Counted from the first letter of the stretch, positions 1 through 8,623 are shown. The stretch is 57,180 nt of DNA from Akkermansiaceae bacterium UBA7331 (GCA_002471255.1 DKPP01000003.1:1-57180), one strand, 5' to 3'. Translations and numbers: made by a program. The notes: a model not told the origin generated them from the letters alone.

Positions 1-238
1 GAAAAAATTTGCATTTTTTCTCAACACCTTGAAAACTTCATCAATTCCAATACGTTATGCATGATGAAAATTTTTCAACTTTTCGCAAATTGTGTGATTT
101 TTTCGTATTTTGCTGATTTGAGCGCCTATTTCAGAATCCTTTTCCACCCTATAAAATTTCCAAAAGACACCCCTTGAAAACAAAATAATCATTTACTGAT
201 AGTCATTTATAAATATAATCGGGGAAAAGCTTCCTATT
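1..238. other. AT-rich leader upstream of the first ankyrin gene
   Basis: No gene is seen here. The stretch is very AT-rich with homopolymer runs. Close to the start of the first ankyrin gene lies TTGAAA (about 175-180) followed 17 bases later by TGATAG, a possible sigma70-type promoter. The segment AGTCATTTATAAATATAAT at 201-219 recurs almost unchanged before the second ankyrin gene, which suggests that it is promoter or leader DNA copied together with the gene. Confidence 0.4.
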
Positions 239-1576
239 ATGAGCTATTATCAACTACTAAAAATCCTTTTTGCCTGTTTTTTACTCACCCCTGCTATTGC
301 CGTTCCTATTAATGATACTCAGGCAAGCAGCAACAAGACAGCTGCGTTAGAATTCCATCCATCATGGTCGAATAACGAGAAAAGAGAACTCTCTGAGCTT
401 CACAAATATATTACTCGCCACAAATTATTCGATGATTTGTATGTATGTGGTCTTTTTCATTTCTCATCATCCAATCCATCTGCCTTGGATAACAAAATTA
501 TGTTGGATTGGAGACAACCTGAGTGCGATTTTGTTCATAGCAACATACCTCTCAAGTGGTTTTGCCTACTAAAAGATCCACTCTTATTAGCAAAACTACA
601 ACGACACATGAGAGAGGACAAAGCAATGATCGAAGAAACCATCAAGACAGCAAACCCTCATGCTCAAACACCAGATCACGCCACTGCATTACATTTCGCT
701 GCAGCCAGAGGCAAAGTACATCTAATTCGCAAACTCATTCAGCTAGGAGCCGATAAACGATTGCATATTATAAGCGATCCTTTTTTCAACGATCTACGTT
801 GGGTATCATGGTACATCCCCTTCATAAAATGGGGGGACACTCCTATCTCTTTAGCCATATGGCGCTATGGAGATAACCTAAGTTGCTATAAAACCGATGA
901 TACGATTATTGAATCGATTAAAGCGCTCAATTTAGACAGAGATGCACTTAATTACTCAGGTCCGCAAAATTTCCATCCGATTTTCCTCAATGCCATGGGC
1001 TATAATATGCCCCCATTGTCCGAAACAAATACTGTACAAACGTATCTCTACGAAAATTTCATTGATCCGGCACAACCATTACCCCATTTGAGCACTCTGA
1101 AGTCTCCGGTAAGACCGGCAATCTTTACTAACAATTTGGAACTGATTAACGATTTACTCAGCAAAGGAGCTGACCCTAATCCAACATACGATAAAGACTA
1201 TCTTTCTACATTGAAATTAAACAGTGATAAGTCAGCAGGCATCATTCAATGTCTCCATCATTATGGAGTTGATTTGAATGCTACCATCGATGACATCTTA
1301 CACCCTAAACTCAACAAACAACGACCATTAATTCATATTTGGCTGGAACACTCTCTATTCTCAAATCAAGTTAATAAGGAACCATACGATTACATCCTAA
1401 GATCACTCAAAACTTGCTTACAGCTGAATATCGATCTTCATGCGACTGACACCCAAGGTCGCAACATACTTGATATATTTATAGAACAAAAGGGCGACAT
1501 CCCCAACCCTGAGAGCATCCCCATATTACAATTCTTAAAGGACCAAGGGCTATCTCCCACCGAGACTGAGGACTAA
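239..1576 (+). CDS. Secreted ankyrin-repeat protein (paralogue 1)
   Basis: A 445-residue protein of unknown specific role. It starts with a hydrophobic signal peptide (about residues 1-21, ending AIA), so it is probably exported. A clear ankyrin repeat lies near residues 148-180 (DHATALHFAAARGKVHLIRK, then LIQLGAD), and a second, weaker unit follows near 292-316 (NNLELINDLLSKGADPN). The C-terminal part has a further degenerate unit around ATDTQGRNILDIFIEQ. The next gene downstream encodes a full-length paralogue with the same layout. Ankyrin repeats bind proteins, so a role in protein-protein contacts outside the cytoplasm is plausible, but no enzyme domain is seen. No strong Shine-Dalgarno site precedes the start. 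Confidence 0.8.
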   Translation: MSYYQLLKILFACFLLTPAIAVPINDTQASSNKTAALEFHPSWSNNEKRELSELHKYITRHKLFDDLYVCGLFHFSSSNPSALDNKIMLDWRQPECDFVHSNIPLKWFCLLKDPLLLAKLQRHMREDKAMIEETIKTANPHAQTPDHATALHFAAARGKVHLIRKLIQLGADKRLHIISDPFFNDLRWVSWYIPFIKWGDTPISLAIWRYGDNLSCYKTDDTIIESIKALNLDRDALNYSGPQNFHPIFLNAMGYNMPPLSETNTVQTYLYENFIDPAQPLPHLSTLKSPVRPAIFTNNLELINDLLSKGADPNPTYDKDYLSTLKLNSDKSAGIIQCLHHYGVDLNATIDDILHPKLNKQRPLIHIWLEHSLFSNQVNKEPYDYILRSLKTCLQLNIDLHATDTQGRNILDIFIEQKGDIPNPESIPILQFLKDQGLSPTETED

Positions 1577-1626
1577 ATCAATTCGCTTATTTGACACAGT
1601 TACCAAATCAGCTCATAATAATTATT

Positions 1627-1646
1627 AGTCATTTACAAATATCAAT
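1627..1646 (+). promoter_or_regulatory. Conserved upstream element shared by the two ankyrin genes
   Basis: The 20 bases here differ only slightly from positions 201-220 in front of the first ankyrin gene (common core AGTCATTTA, then AAATAT). In both cases the element ends about 18-20 bases before the ATG and is followed by a GAAAA..CTTCC stretch. It looks like a shared promoter or leader that was duplicated with the gene. No experiment or database supports a specific factor. Confidence 0.35.
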
Positions 1647-1664
1647 TAACGAAAAACTTCCGCT

Positions 1665-2993
1665 ATGAGAAAAATGCAACTGATAAACATCCTATTCATC
1701 TGTTTTTTCGTGCCTTCTGTTTTAGGCGCTACCAAAAATGAAGATTTGCAAGATACAACCACCCCATCTTCTATCAAATTCCACCCATCATGGTCTCCTG
1801 ATGAACAAAGGGAACTCACCGAACTCCTACAATACATTTCTCAACGTAAATTTTATGATGATCTGCATATTCGTCTCATGCCGGCCAATCATTTATGGGA
1901 CAATTCTCAGATAACGAGGATAGAATTGGATTGGAAAACGCCTGAGAAGATCTCACTCGATATAAAACCAGGTCTCAAATGGAATTTTTTATTAAACAAT
2001 CCTTCATTGTACGTCAATCTAGCGAACAAGACTCGAGAGGCAAAATTAATGCTCCAAGAAACCATTGCAACAGCTAATCCTCATGTACAGTGTACTGACA
2101 ACACCACAGCTTTACATCTCGCGGCAGCTAGAGGAAAGGTTCATTTAATTCGTAAACTTGTCCATTTAGGAGCTAACACAAGACTACATATTGACCAAAA
2201 ACCATCAAACAGCCATTTCTCTACCTACCCGTGGTACAAGCTCTATAGAAGATTGGGCGATACACCAATTTCTCTAGCGATAGCACGTAATGGCGATAAT
2301 TTTAACTTAGTCAAATCTGACGATACAATTATAGAGTCGATTAAGGCACTCAATTTAAAAAAAGGAGAATTGACATATTCAGGTCCGGAAAATTTCCATC
2401 CATTATTCCTTACCGTAACAGACTTTCGTCAAACTAATACTCACACAGTACAAACGTATATCTACAAACAGCTGATCGAACCTGAAAAGGAATTAAGTCA
2501 ATTTGAACATAATTTATCTCCTCTAAGACCGGCACTTATGTCCGAAAATTTAGAAGCTATCAATTATCTATTAGAAAATGGGGCAAACGCAAACCCTCCA
2601 TGCGATGAATACTATCTTGCACATATACGATTAGACTCGGACAAGGCTCCAGGTCTAATCGAAACTTTACATAAGTATGGTGCCAATCTCGACAAAAAAA
2701 TCACCGATTATAGATATCATATACGCGAACATGTACAGCGCCCATTAATACATTTTTGGTTGGAATGGGTACTAATTCCAAATGATATCGACAAGAAATC
2801 ATATGAGCATATCCTCAAATCTCTCGAAACCTGTTTGAAGTTAAATATTGATTTAAAAGCGACCGATTCGGAAGGATCCAATTTGCTTGATATATTGATA
2901 GAGCAAAAAAGTGACAGCCCCACCCCCGAGAGCCAACCCCTATTTCAATTCTTAAAAGATCAAGGACTATCCCCCAACAAGAGTAAGGACTAA
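1665..2993 (+). CDS. Secreted ankyrin-repeat protein (paralogue 2)
   Basis: A 442-residue tandem paralogue of the preceding gene, 88 bases downstream on the same strand. It has a signal peptide (about residues 1-21, ending VLGA), the conserved segment FHPSW, and the same ankyrin unit (TTALHLAAARGKVHLIRKLV, then HLGAN). It also shares the later motifs DDTIIESIKALNL and YSGPxNFHP. The ending FLKDQGLSP is nearly identical to that of paralogue 1, while the middle has diverged. The two are therefore an old gene duplication and not a sequencing artefact. Function is unknown; export and protein binding are inferred from the signal peptide and the repeat. Confidence 0.8.
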   Translation: MRKMQLINILFICFFVPSVLGATKNEDLQDTTTPSSIKFHPSWSPDEQRELTELLQYISQRKFYDDLHIRLMPANHLWDNSQITRIELDWKTPEKISLDIKPGLKWNFLLNNPSLYVNLANKTREAKLMLQETIATANPHVQCTDNTTALHLAAARGKVHLIRKLVHLGANTRLHIDQKPSNSHFSTYPWYKLYRRLGDTPISLAIARNGDNFNLVKSDDTIIESIKALNLKKGELTYSGPENFHPLFLTVTDFRQTNTHTVQTYIYKQLIEPEKELSQFEHNLSPLRPALMSENLEAINYLLENGANANPPCDEYYLAHIRLDSDKAPGLIETLHKYGANLDKKITDYRYHIREHVQRPLIHFWLEWVLIPNDIDKKSYEHILKSLETCLKLNIDLKATDSEGSNLLDILIEQKSDSPTPESQPLFQFLKDQGLSPNKSKD

Positions 2994-3087
2994 ATCAAGC
3001 GACCTATTTGACAAAAAACGGATATTAGCTCAAAAAGAATTGCATTTCACTGAGTTTTCGTGTAAACAATCTCACGTCCTATACGAT

Positions 3088-3162
3088 GTGCGGTTAGCTC
3101 AGTGGTAGAGCACCACCTTGACACGGTGGGGGTCGGAGGTTCGAACCCTCTATCGCACACCA
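3088..3162 (+). tRNA. tRNA-Val (anticodon GAC)
   Basis: The full cloverleaf can be drawn: acceptor GTGCGGT pairs with ATCGCAC, D-stem GCTC/GAGC, anticodon stem CCACC/GGTGG around loop TTGACAC (anticodon GAC), and T-arm GGAGG-TTCGAAC-CCTCT with one G-U pair. The discriminator base is A and the CCA end is encoded. The anticodon reads GUC and GUU valine codons. It is a single tRNA gene followed at once by a terminator. Confidence 0.95.
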
Positions 3163-3167
3163 TCAAT

Positions 3168-3207
3168 AAACCCTTACAGCTTAGTTGCTGTAAGGGTTTT
3201 CCTTTTT
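3168..3207 (+). terminator. Terminator of tRNA-Val
   Basis: A perfect 10-bp stem, CCCTTACAGC / GCTGTAAGGG, with loop TTAGTT is followed by TTTTCCTTTTT. It begins only nine bases after the CCA end. Confidence 0.85.
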
Positions 3208-3270
3208 CTAAAAAAAGCACAAAAAAATCTTCTTTCGCGGCCGTTTACAGAGTATAAAACAGGTGATCTC

Positions 3271-3645
3271 ATGAAATTTACATTTGCTCACAATAATTTT
3301 AATGTGCTCGATTTGGAAAAGTCGATTGCCTTTTACGATAAAGCATTAGGTTTAAAAGTTGTTCGCACTTACGAACCTGAAGACGGTAGTTTTAAATTAG
3401 CTTATTTAGGTGATGGCACATCCCCTCATAAATTGGAATTAACTTGGTTGAGAGATCAAGAGGAACCATATAATTTGGGCGATAACGAGTTCCATTTAGC
3501 TTTGGAAACCGATGACATGAAGGCAGCTCATGCTTTACATACCGAAATGGAATGTATCTGCTATGAAAATACGGAAATGGGTATTTATTTCATCAATGAC
3601 CCGGATGGCTATTGGATCGAAATTATTCCAGCCGGCAAATATTAA
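3271..3645 (+). CDS. gloA: Lactoylglutathione lyase (glyoxalase I)
   Basis: A 124-residue protein of the vicinal-oxygen-chelate fold, with the usual length for bacterial glyoxalase I. It converts the hemithioacetal of methylglyoxal and glutathione (or a similar thiol) to the S-lactoyl thioester in the cytoplasm. Aligned by eye with the E. coli enzyme, all four metal ligands are present: His7 (FAHNNFNV), Glu56 (KLELTW), His75 (NEFHLAL) and Glu117 (GYWIEIIP). The start chosen here has AGGTG just upstream; an in-frame extension to 3118 would run into the tRNA and is rejected. Lineages with other thiols also carry this fold, so the thiol partner is not certain. Confidence 0.88.
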   Translation: MKFTFAHNNFNVLDLEKSIAFYDKALGLKVVRTYEPEDGSFKLAYLGDGTSPHKLELTWLRDQEEPYNLGDNEFHLALETDDMKAAHALHTEMECICYENTEMGIYFINDPDGYWIEIIPAGKY

Positions 3646-3670
3646 AAAACTTATAACATTTTATCCCCTG

Positions 3671-3705
3671 AATCCTCGTAGTTTATCTGCGAGGATTTTT
3701 ATTTC
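3671..3705. terminator. Terminator between gloA and the convergent ankyrin gene
   Basis: The stem AATCCTCG / CGAGGATT is followed by TTTTATTT on the plus strand. It lies between two convergent genes, where it mainly serves gloA. Confidence 0.75.
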
Positions 3706-4430
3706 CCGACGGATCGAATATATTCGACCAAAAATGGATTTCCACTATCTTTTAATGCCTTTTGCACGGTGGAATCATTTGGATTAGCTCCATTTTCTAT
3801 CAAAAATTTAGCTGTACTCACCATAGATTTTTTCCATTTATTCAGATCGATTTTTTCTTCACGGGATGATTGATATAAAAAATGATTATATTGATACTCT
3901 TTATCGCTCAATCGACATAATCGAGCCAATATTTTGGTAGGATCATATTTTACTCCGGTTTGAGCAACCAACTCACACACATTTTTATTACCGCTACTAA
4001 CGGCATGAAACATTAAAGATGGTTTTACAGGAGCACCTAAATCCAACAAATAGCGACACATATCTTCATGTCCGGCAAAGGCTGCGTATTTAAGTGGTCT
4101 CTCCGATTTAAAATCAAATCCCTTATTAACTAAATACTTAGCAATCTCTACAGATCCGATCGCCGCAGTGGCGAAAACGACATCACTCTGTGAAACTTTA
4201 GAGCGACCTTTTTTCAATGCTAAGGCTGCGTCAGGTTTAAGCTTTTTTAACATGTATCCCGTCTCGGGGTCTAAACTACGTACAAATTCAGCCTTTTCAT
4301 CAAAAACCTCCATCACATCTTCATCATTTCGAATCACTCGAGGAGTAAAAATAATATATGCAAGCCATATAATCACAATGATTAATGCGGCAATACTTAA
4401 CTTCAACCAATGTGATATAACCCAATTCAT
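3699..4430 (-). CDS. Membrane-anchored ankyrin-repeat protein
   Basis: A 243-residue protein with one N-terminal membrane segment (about residues 9-29, LKLSIAALIIVIIWLAYIIF) and the rest outside it. At least two ankyrin-like units are visible near residues 86-150 (VEIAKYLVNKGFDFKSERPL, and GHEDMCRYLLDLGAPV), and the C-terminal AKFLIENGANPNDSTVQKAL gives another. It is a different protein from the tandem secreted pair nearby but shares the repeat class. An AAAGGAAT site precedes the start. The function is unknown; a scaffold or binding role is inferred from the repeats only. Confidence 0.75.
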   Translation of the reverse strand: MNWVISHWLKLSIAALIIVIIWLAYIIFTPRVIRNDEDVMEVFDEKAEFVRSLDPETGYMLKKLKPDAALALKKGRSKVSQSDVVFATAAIGSVEIAKYLVNKGFDFKSERPLKYAAFAGHEDMCRYLLDLGAPVKPSLMFHAVSSGNKNVCELVAQTGVKYDPTKILARLCRLSDKEYQYNHFLYQSSREEKIDLNKWKKSMVSTAKFLIENGANPNDSTVQKALKDSGNPFLVEYIRSVGK

Positions 4431-4508
4431 TCGCCTATTCCTTTAATTAAGGATTCTATCATCATCGATGGTCATACACAATAAGATAGACAAATGTACC
4501 GCTAAAAA

Positions 4509-5063
4509 TCACTTCGTATGAAATACTGATTTTATGTGCATTTTTAGATCTTCCAGATATTGATCTACCTGCGGATTTTTAACTACGTCGTGACAAGAGA
4601 ATCCGGGTAACGCTTTCATTCCCACATATTCCATCGATTTATGAATGGGAAGCAATACATCATCTACACTCCTGCCACCGAAAAACGTTGTTACATCGTC
4701 AAATGCTTCTTTAGGCGCATTCCACGTGGTGGAAAGCATATATTTTTTATTAAGCAATAAACCGCCTGTGCCATATTGATCAGCATTGCCAAAAAATACT
4801 CCATGAGCAAATATATGATCGACGTATTTTTTCATACTAAAAGGCATACCCATCCAATTAATAGGAAATTGATAGATGACGGCATCAGCATTTAAAAATT
4901 TTTGCTGTTCTTCTTCAATATCATAGCCTTCTTGAATAATGGTGGCATGTACTTCATAATCATCGGCCAAGTTCTCAACAATGGTTTGGAATAATGTTTT
5001 ATTCAGCTCTCCTTGAGCGTATGGATAATACTCATGCCCATTAATTACAAAAATATTTTTCAT
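4509..5063 (-). CDS. mdaB: NADPH:quinone reductase, MdaB family
   Basis: A 184-residue flavodoxin-like-fold enzyme. It closely follows E. coli MdaB by eye: NxxFVINGHEYYPYAQGELN at the FMN/FAD phosphate loop, the FLNADAVIYQFPINWMG block, KYMLSTTWNAPKEAF, and the end segment GMKALPGFSCHDV. Members reduce quinones by two electrons in the cytoplasm and protect against oxidative stress. GGGAG just before the ATG is one of the few clear Shine-Dalgarno sites in the window. The gene is monocistronic, so the natural substrate cannot be read from context. Confidence 0.85.
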   Translation of the reverse strand: MKNIFVINGHEYYPYAQGELNKTLFQTIVENLADDYEVHATIIQEGYDIEEEQQKFLNADAVIYQFPINWMGMPFSMKKYVDHIFAHGVFFGNADQYGTGGLLLNKKYMLSTTWNAPKEAFDDVTTFFGGRSVDDVLLPIHKSMEYVGMKALPGFSCHDVVKNPQVDQYLEDLKMHIKSVFHTK

Positions 5064-5234
5064 TGTGTCTCCCGTATTTGATGATTCGAAGCAATTTGCA
5101 GCCTAATAGCCGATGAATTAATGACCTACTTTGAGTATTTTACGTTCATTCACTTTGATACATACATCGATAAAAATATATTTGCACGGGGTTCGATCGG
5201 TGTTATTAATTGGATAAATAATTCATAAAAAACA

Positions 5235-5588
5235 ATGAAATCAATTTTCAGTTTATTATTAACTATACCGGCATGCGTAGCCATGGCTGAGGAACCGGCA
5301 ACACCTGCCATCACACTCCCTGTCGGCACTAGCATTACGATCCACTTACCCAATAACCCGACTACCGGCTATTCTTGGGATATCAAAAATACAGATTCGA
5401 AAATCGTCAAAGTTGAAACATCTACTCAAAAACCTGACGAAAAGCTCATGGGAGCACCTTCTCCTTTGACTGTGACCATCACCGGAGTAAAGGAAGGAAC
5501 TACAACGTTAACCATGACTTATCAACGACCATGGGAGAAAGATAAGGAGCCGGAGATCAAACTTAATTTACCGATTTCAGTTAAGTAA
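5235..5588 (+). CDS. Chagasin family cysteine-protease inhibitor (MEROPS I42)
   Basis: A 117-residue exported protein with a signal peptide (about residues 1-18, ending CVAMA) and one chagasin-type immunoglobulin-like domain. Two of the three inhibitory loops are plain: NPTTGYSW at residues 41-48 and RPW at 98-100. The middle loop, usually rich in Gly, reads GAPSP at 73-77. The family plugs papain-like cysteine proteases, so the product probably blocks such enzymes in the periplasm or outside the cell. No partner protease is encoded nearby. A strong terminator follows. Confidence 0.82.
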   Translation: MKSIFSLLLTIPACVAMAEEPATPAITLPVGTSITIHLPNNPTTGYSWDIKNTDSKIVKVETSTQKPDEKLMGAPSPLTVTITGVKEGTTTLTMTYQRPWEKDKEPEIKLNLPISVK

Positions 5589-5612
5589 ATATTTTCCATC
5601 CCAAATACGAAC

Positions 5613-5655
5613 AGCCCCCTTACCTAAATAATCAAGGTAAGGGGGCTTTGGTTTT
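5613..5655 (+). terminator. Terminator after the chagasin-like gene
   Basis: A perfect 12-bp stem, AGCCCCCTTACC / GGTAAGGGGGCT, is followed by TTGGTTTT. It sits between convergent genes. Confidence 0.85.
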
Positions 5656-5672
5656 AAGAAAAATGTGAAATC

Positions 5673-7037
5673 TTAACTATAAGAAGATTCTACTCTCTTA
5701 GCTACGTCACGATATCCGTAATTGGAATCGTAGATTTGCTTGAAGCAGTCCAAGGCACCTTGCTTGTTGCCCAACTTCTCATTCAATGTACCCATGAGAT
5801 AGAGAACTTCCATCTTGGTATCATCCATAACGATCAATTCTTTATTTGCTTCATCCAATTGCTTGAGAGCCATATCGTTCATGTTTTTGGCCTCATAACA
5901 TTTACCGAGCATCAACATAGCGCGTGTACGTAAGTATGGGTTGTTACGAGCACGTTGAAGTTCAGGGATGGCATCAGTATATTCACCTGTTTCAAACAAA
6001 GCTTGACCGAGGTCGAAACGGAGCTGAGGGTCTGTTGGGTTTTGCTCTACACGTTGACGTGCGGCATCCACTTGCTGATTTGCAATTTGCAACATCGCTT
6101 CTTTAAGTTGAGCTTGCAATTCGGCATTATCAGGTTCAGCTGCAGCACGACGCTTCAAGTCGTCCATGTACACACGACGAGCGGTTTCAGCCATTTCGGC
6201 TGCCTTGTTTTGCAAGGATACGTCATTAGCACTCAAGGAAAAGGCGTAGCTATAAAAAGCTTGAGCATTCGCCCAGTCTTCCATTTGCTCATACACACCG
6301 GCGATATCACGCACAGTTGCCAAATCTTGTTGGTTTTGGGCATATTTACCGGAAAGCAAGGCAAGGCGTTCTTCCATTTCAGCACGAGTAAGACCTTTTT
6401 TATCACTCTTATCAAGAGAACTTGTCTCATCTTTGCCCTTCATTACGTCCTTGAAAGATTGGGCATTTTCCCAATTTGCTTGCTTCATGGTAGCACGAGC
6501 CATGCAGTCTTTTTCATTCTTAACTGCTACACTATCGGAAGGATCGATTTTAACGATATCGCGATATACTTCTGCTGCTTCGGCGGATTGCTCACGTGTC
6601 ATATAGTGAGAACCAAGCATGTGAAGCATTTTCTTGTTCGTCGGGTGTCCCTGACGAATGGTTTCTAAAGCAAAAGCAGCAATATCAGGCAAGTTTAATT
6701 CCATTGCAGCATTGTACAATTGCTCGTTAGAAGGGATGCTAAATGGATCATTTTCCAATTCATCTTCAACGGAAGAAATAGCGGAAATCGGATCACGCTT
6801 GGTTGTGGTCAATTTCATACCACCAAACAAGCTCTTTTTCTTTGGCTCAGGATTTAGCTTAATTTCACAGGCACGAAGAACTTTACGTCCTTCTAAGAAA
6901 CCGGGAACTTGTTTTACCAAGGCTTTCAAAAGACTTACCGCATAGCTAAGATTGTTCATATCAACAGCCTGACGAGCCTTTTTCCAAAACTCAATCTGTT
7001 GAGGTGTCAATTCTGCTTCCGTAATCAACTGGATCAT
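5673..7037 (-). CDS. TPR-repeat protein
   Basis: A 454-residue protein without signal peptide or membrane segment, made of tetratricopeptide units. Clear units lie near residues 128-165 (MLHMLGSHYMTREQSAEAAE), 240-275 (YEQMEDWANAQAFYSYAFSL), 340-375 (LRFDLGQALFETGEYTDAIP) and 375-440, where MLMLGKCYEAKNMNDMALKQ is followed by LYLMGTLNEKLGNKQGALDC. A charged linker near 190-225 separates the N- and C-terminal sets. It is presumably a cytoplasmic scaffold, but its partner is unknown. The gene stands alone, with terminator DNA beyond its 3' end, and its start lacks a Shine-Dalgarno site. Confidence 0.8.
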   Translation of the reverse strand: MIQLITEAELTPQQIEFWKKARQAVDMNNLSYAVSLLKALVKQVPGFLEGRKVLRACEIKLNPEPKKKSLFGGMKLTTTKRDPISAISSVEDELENDPFSIPSNEQLYNAAMELNLPDIAAFALETIRQGHPTNKKMLHMLGSHYMTREQSAEAAEVYRDIVKIDPSDSVAVKNEKDCMARATMKQANWENAQSFKDVMKGKDETSSLDKSDKKGLTRAEMEERLALLSGKYAQNQQDLATVRDIAGVYEQMEDWANAQAFYSYAFSLSANDVSLQNKAAEMAETARRVYMDDLKRRAAAEPDNAELQAQLKEAMLQIANQQVDAARQRVEQNPTDPQLRFDLGQALFETGEYTDAIPELQRARNNPYLRTRAMLMLGKCYEAKNMNDMALKQLDEANKELIVMDDTKMEVLYLMGTLNEKLGNKQGALDCFKQIYDSNYGYRDVAKRVESSYS

Positions 7038-7176
7038 ATTTTCGTTTTACGTAAAAATAATAAAGAAAATCTCGTTCACCCATAAAAAGATGAACGATTC
7101 ATAATGAAACATAGATACCATGATTTTTTCGGTATTTCAATCTTGTTTTTTGCCGATTTTAGGAAAAACTAGCTTT

Positions 7177-7869
7177 ATGAGATTAGATGCTCTTCTATCC
7201 CGATTCGGATATTGCTCCAGACGTGAAGCAATCTCATGGATCAAACGCCACACCATCACTTATAAAGGTGAATTATGTACTTCGCCTTCTCAAAAAGTGA
7301 CTCATGAAGAAACCATTATCGATGGAGAACATGTGGAGTTCCCTAATGGTATTTATGTAGCTCTTTATAAGCCCGTTGGCTATATTTGTTCCCATGACGA
7401 AGAGGAAGGAGACATTATCTATGATCTTTTACCTTATCAATGGCGTCACCGTAATCCGGCTATCAGCTCAGTTGGTCGATTAGATAAGGATACGTCGGGT
7501 CTCTTATTCATCACGGACGACGGTAAATTTATCCATCGTATGACCTCTCCTAAAAAACATATCCCAAAAATTTATGAGGTCGAAACAGAAAACCCAATCC
7601 CGGCAGAAGCGGTAGAACTATTTGCTTCGGGTACTTTACAGCTCGAAGGGGAAAGACAAGTTTGCCGACCTGCCGAATTGATTATTACTGATGCCCTACA
7701 TGCTCGAATCATCTTAACGGAGGGGAAATATCATCAAGTGAGACGAATGTTTGCCGCAGTCGGAGCTCCGGTAGTCAAACTACATCGACCTCAAATTGGC
7801 AATCTTACAATCGAAAGCCTTGAGCTCGAACCGGGAGAATGGGTCGCCTTTGATCCTAACGAACTTTAA
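7177..7869 (+). CDS. rsuA: 16S rRNA pseudouridine synthase, RsuA type
   Basis: A 230-residue enzyme with an N-terminal S4 RNA-binding domain (about residues 1-48) and the RsuA-class catalytic core. The signature GRLDKDTSGLL carries the catalytic Asp103, and YHQVRRMFAAVGAPVVKLHR is the typical C-terminal block. RsuA makes pseudouridine 516 in 16S rRNA (E. coli numbering). A longer in-frame start at 7120 adds 19 residues not found in the family; the start here gives the canonical MRLD beginning, with AGGA about 12 bases upstream. RluB/RluE relatives share the core, so the exact target is the less certain part. Confidence 0.85.
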   Translation: MRLDALLSRFGYCSRREAISWIKRHTITYKGELCTSPSQKVTHEETIIDGEHVEFPNGIYVALYKPVGYICSHDEEEGDIIYDLLPYQWRHRNPAISSVGRLDKDTSGLLFITDDGKFIHRMTSPKKHIPKIYEVETENPIPAEAVELFASGTLQLEGERQVCRPAELIITDALHARIILTEGKYHQVRRMFAAVGAPVVKLHRPQIGNLTIESLELEPGEWVAFDPNEL

Positions 7870-7875
7870 AAAGAT

Positions 7876-7913
7876 AATGCGCTTGGATGAAAACATCCAA
7901 GCGCATTTAAAAT
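7876..7913. terminator. Bidirectional terminator between rsuA and thioredoxin gene 1
   Basis: A 14-bp perfect stem, AATGCGCTTGGATG / CATCCAAGCGCATT, closes on the loop AAAA. It separates convergent genes. A diverged copy of the same hairpin occurs at 8776-8799 downstream of the second thioredoxin gene, which shows that the terminator was duplicated with the gene. Confidence 0.85.
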
Positions 7914-7930
7914 TTCACTGATTAAGAAAA

Positions 7931-8497
7931 TTACTGAGCTTTCTTATCTTGATATTCCTTGATGGTTTGTTCGTATTTTTTCATCAAGATAGCAGGATGC
8001 TGCTCAGCTACAACTTTACCTTCCGCATCGACAATCATCAAACTAGGAATACCTCTGCTGGTACGTAATTTGAGAACTTCGATATCATTACCTTTATTAG
8101 GAAGAACGGTTGGGAAATTCATTTGTGTATCTTTAGCCCACTTTTCAGCAGCAGCTTGATCACGGTCAGCACTAACTAAAATGAGTTCAAGATCGGCATT
8201 CTTTGCAATTTTTTCATATTCCTTGACAATAGAAGGCATTTCAGCACGGCATGGACCACACCAGCTGGCAGAGCTCAAAATCAAATAATACTTAGCATTT
8301 GGCTTCACCTCAGCCGGAGAATATTTACCGTCTTTAGCTACTTCCGTTTTACCTTCAAATTGTTTTGCAACAGCAGTCATATCTACTTTTGCAGCAGGAG
8401 CAGCTTTTACTTCAGCAGGAGCTGTTTGAGCAAAAGTCATAGAAGATACGGCGCATACGGCAGCCACACCAAAAGAAAGAAGAGTCATCTTTTTCAT
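7931..8497 (-). CDS. TlpA/ResA-like periplasmic thioredoxin (copy 1)
   Basis: A 188-residue exported protein with a signal peptide (about residues 1-23, ending TFA), an Ala/Pro-rich linker to about residue 40, and a thioredoxin domain. The redox motif is WCGPC (Cys80 and Cys83), and the cis-Pro loop is GIPSLMIVD. The AhpC/TlpA type usually reduces periplasmic disulfides, for example in cytochrome c maturation or oxidative defence. No cytochrome gene is near, so the substrate is not known. Its paralogue lies just upstream on the same strand. The leader directly before the ATG is nearly identical in both copies. Confidence 0.85.
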   Translation of the reverse strand: MKKMTLLSFGVAAVCAVSSMTFAQTAPAEVKAAPAAKVDMTAVAKQFEGKTEVAKDGKYSPAEVKPNAKYYLILSSASWCGPCRAEMPSIVKEYEKIAKNADLELILVSADRDQAAAEKWAKDTQMNFPTVLPNKGNDIEVLKLRTSRGIPSLMIVDAEGKVVAEQHPAILMKKYEQTIKEYQDKKAQ

Positions 8498-8623
8498 AGC
8501 TCTATATAATCTATATTTAGTCTACTTGGGCAAGGGTAAACCTTGCCTGATTTGTCATCCATTGTCCATATTTTGACAGATTACATTAAAATTTAAGCAC
8601 AATAGTATCTCGCCAATAATTAC
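8498..8623. repeat. Duplicated divergent promoter region, copy 1
   Basis: This stretch matches 9393-9517 over most of its length. Shared are the AGCTCTATATAATCTATATT leader before the thioredoxin ATG, the CTTGGGCAAG segment, and TTGACA followed by TTACNTTAAANTTTAAGCA. In copy 2 the TTGACA end faces the RluA-like gene at 9518; in copy 1 it faces only a broken remnant. I see no other gene here. Confidence 0.65.

Noticed and set aside
3118..3270. An in-frame N-terminal extension of the glyoxalase reading frame
   Set aside because: It overlaps the 3' half of tRNA-Val and its terminator, and the homologous protein starts at 3271 with a good ribosome site.
5955..6668. A 237-codon plus-strand open frame
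   Set aside because: It lies entirely opposite the TPR gene, has no recognisable motif and shows no start signal; it is a shadow frame.
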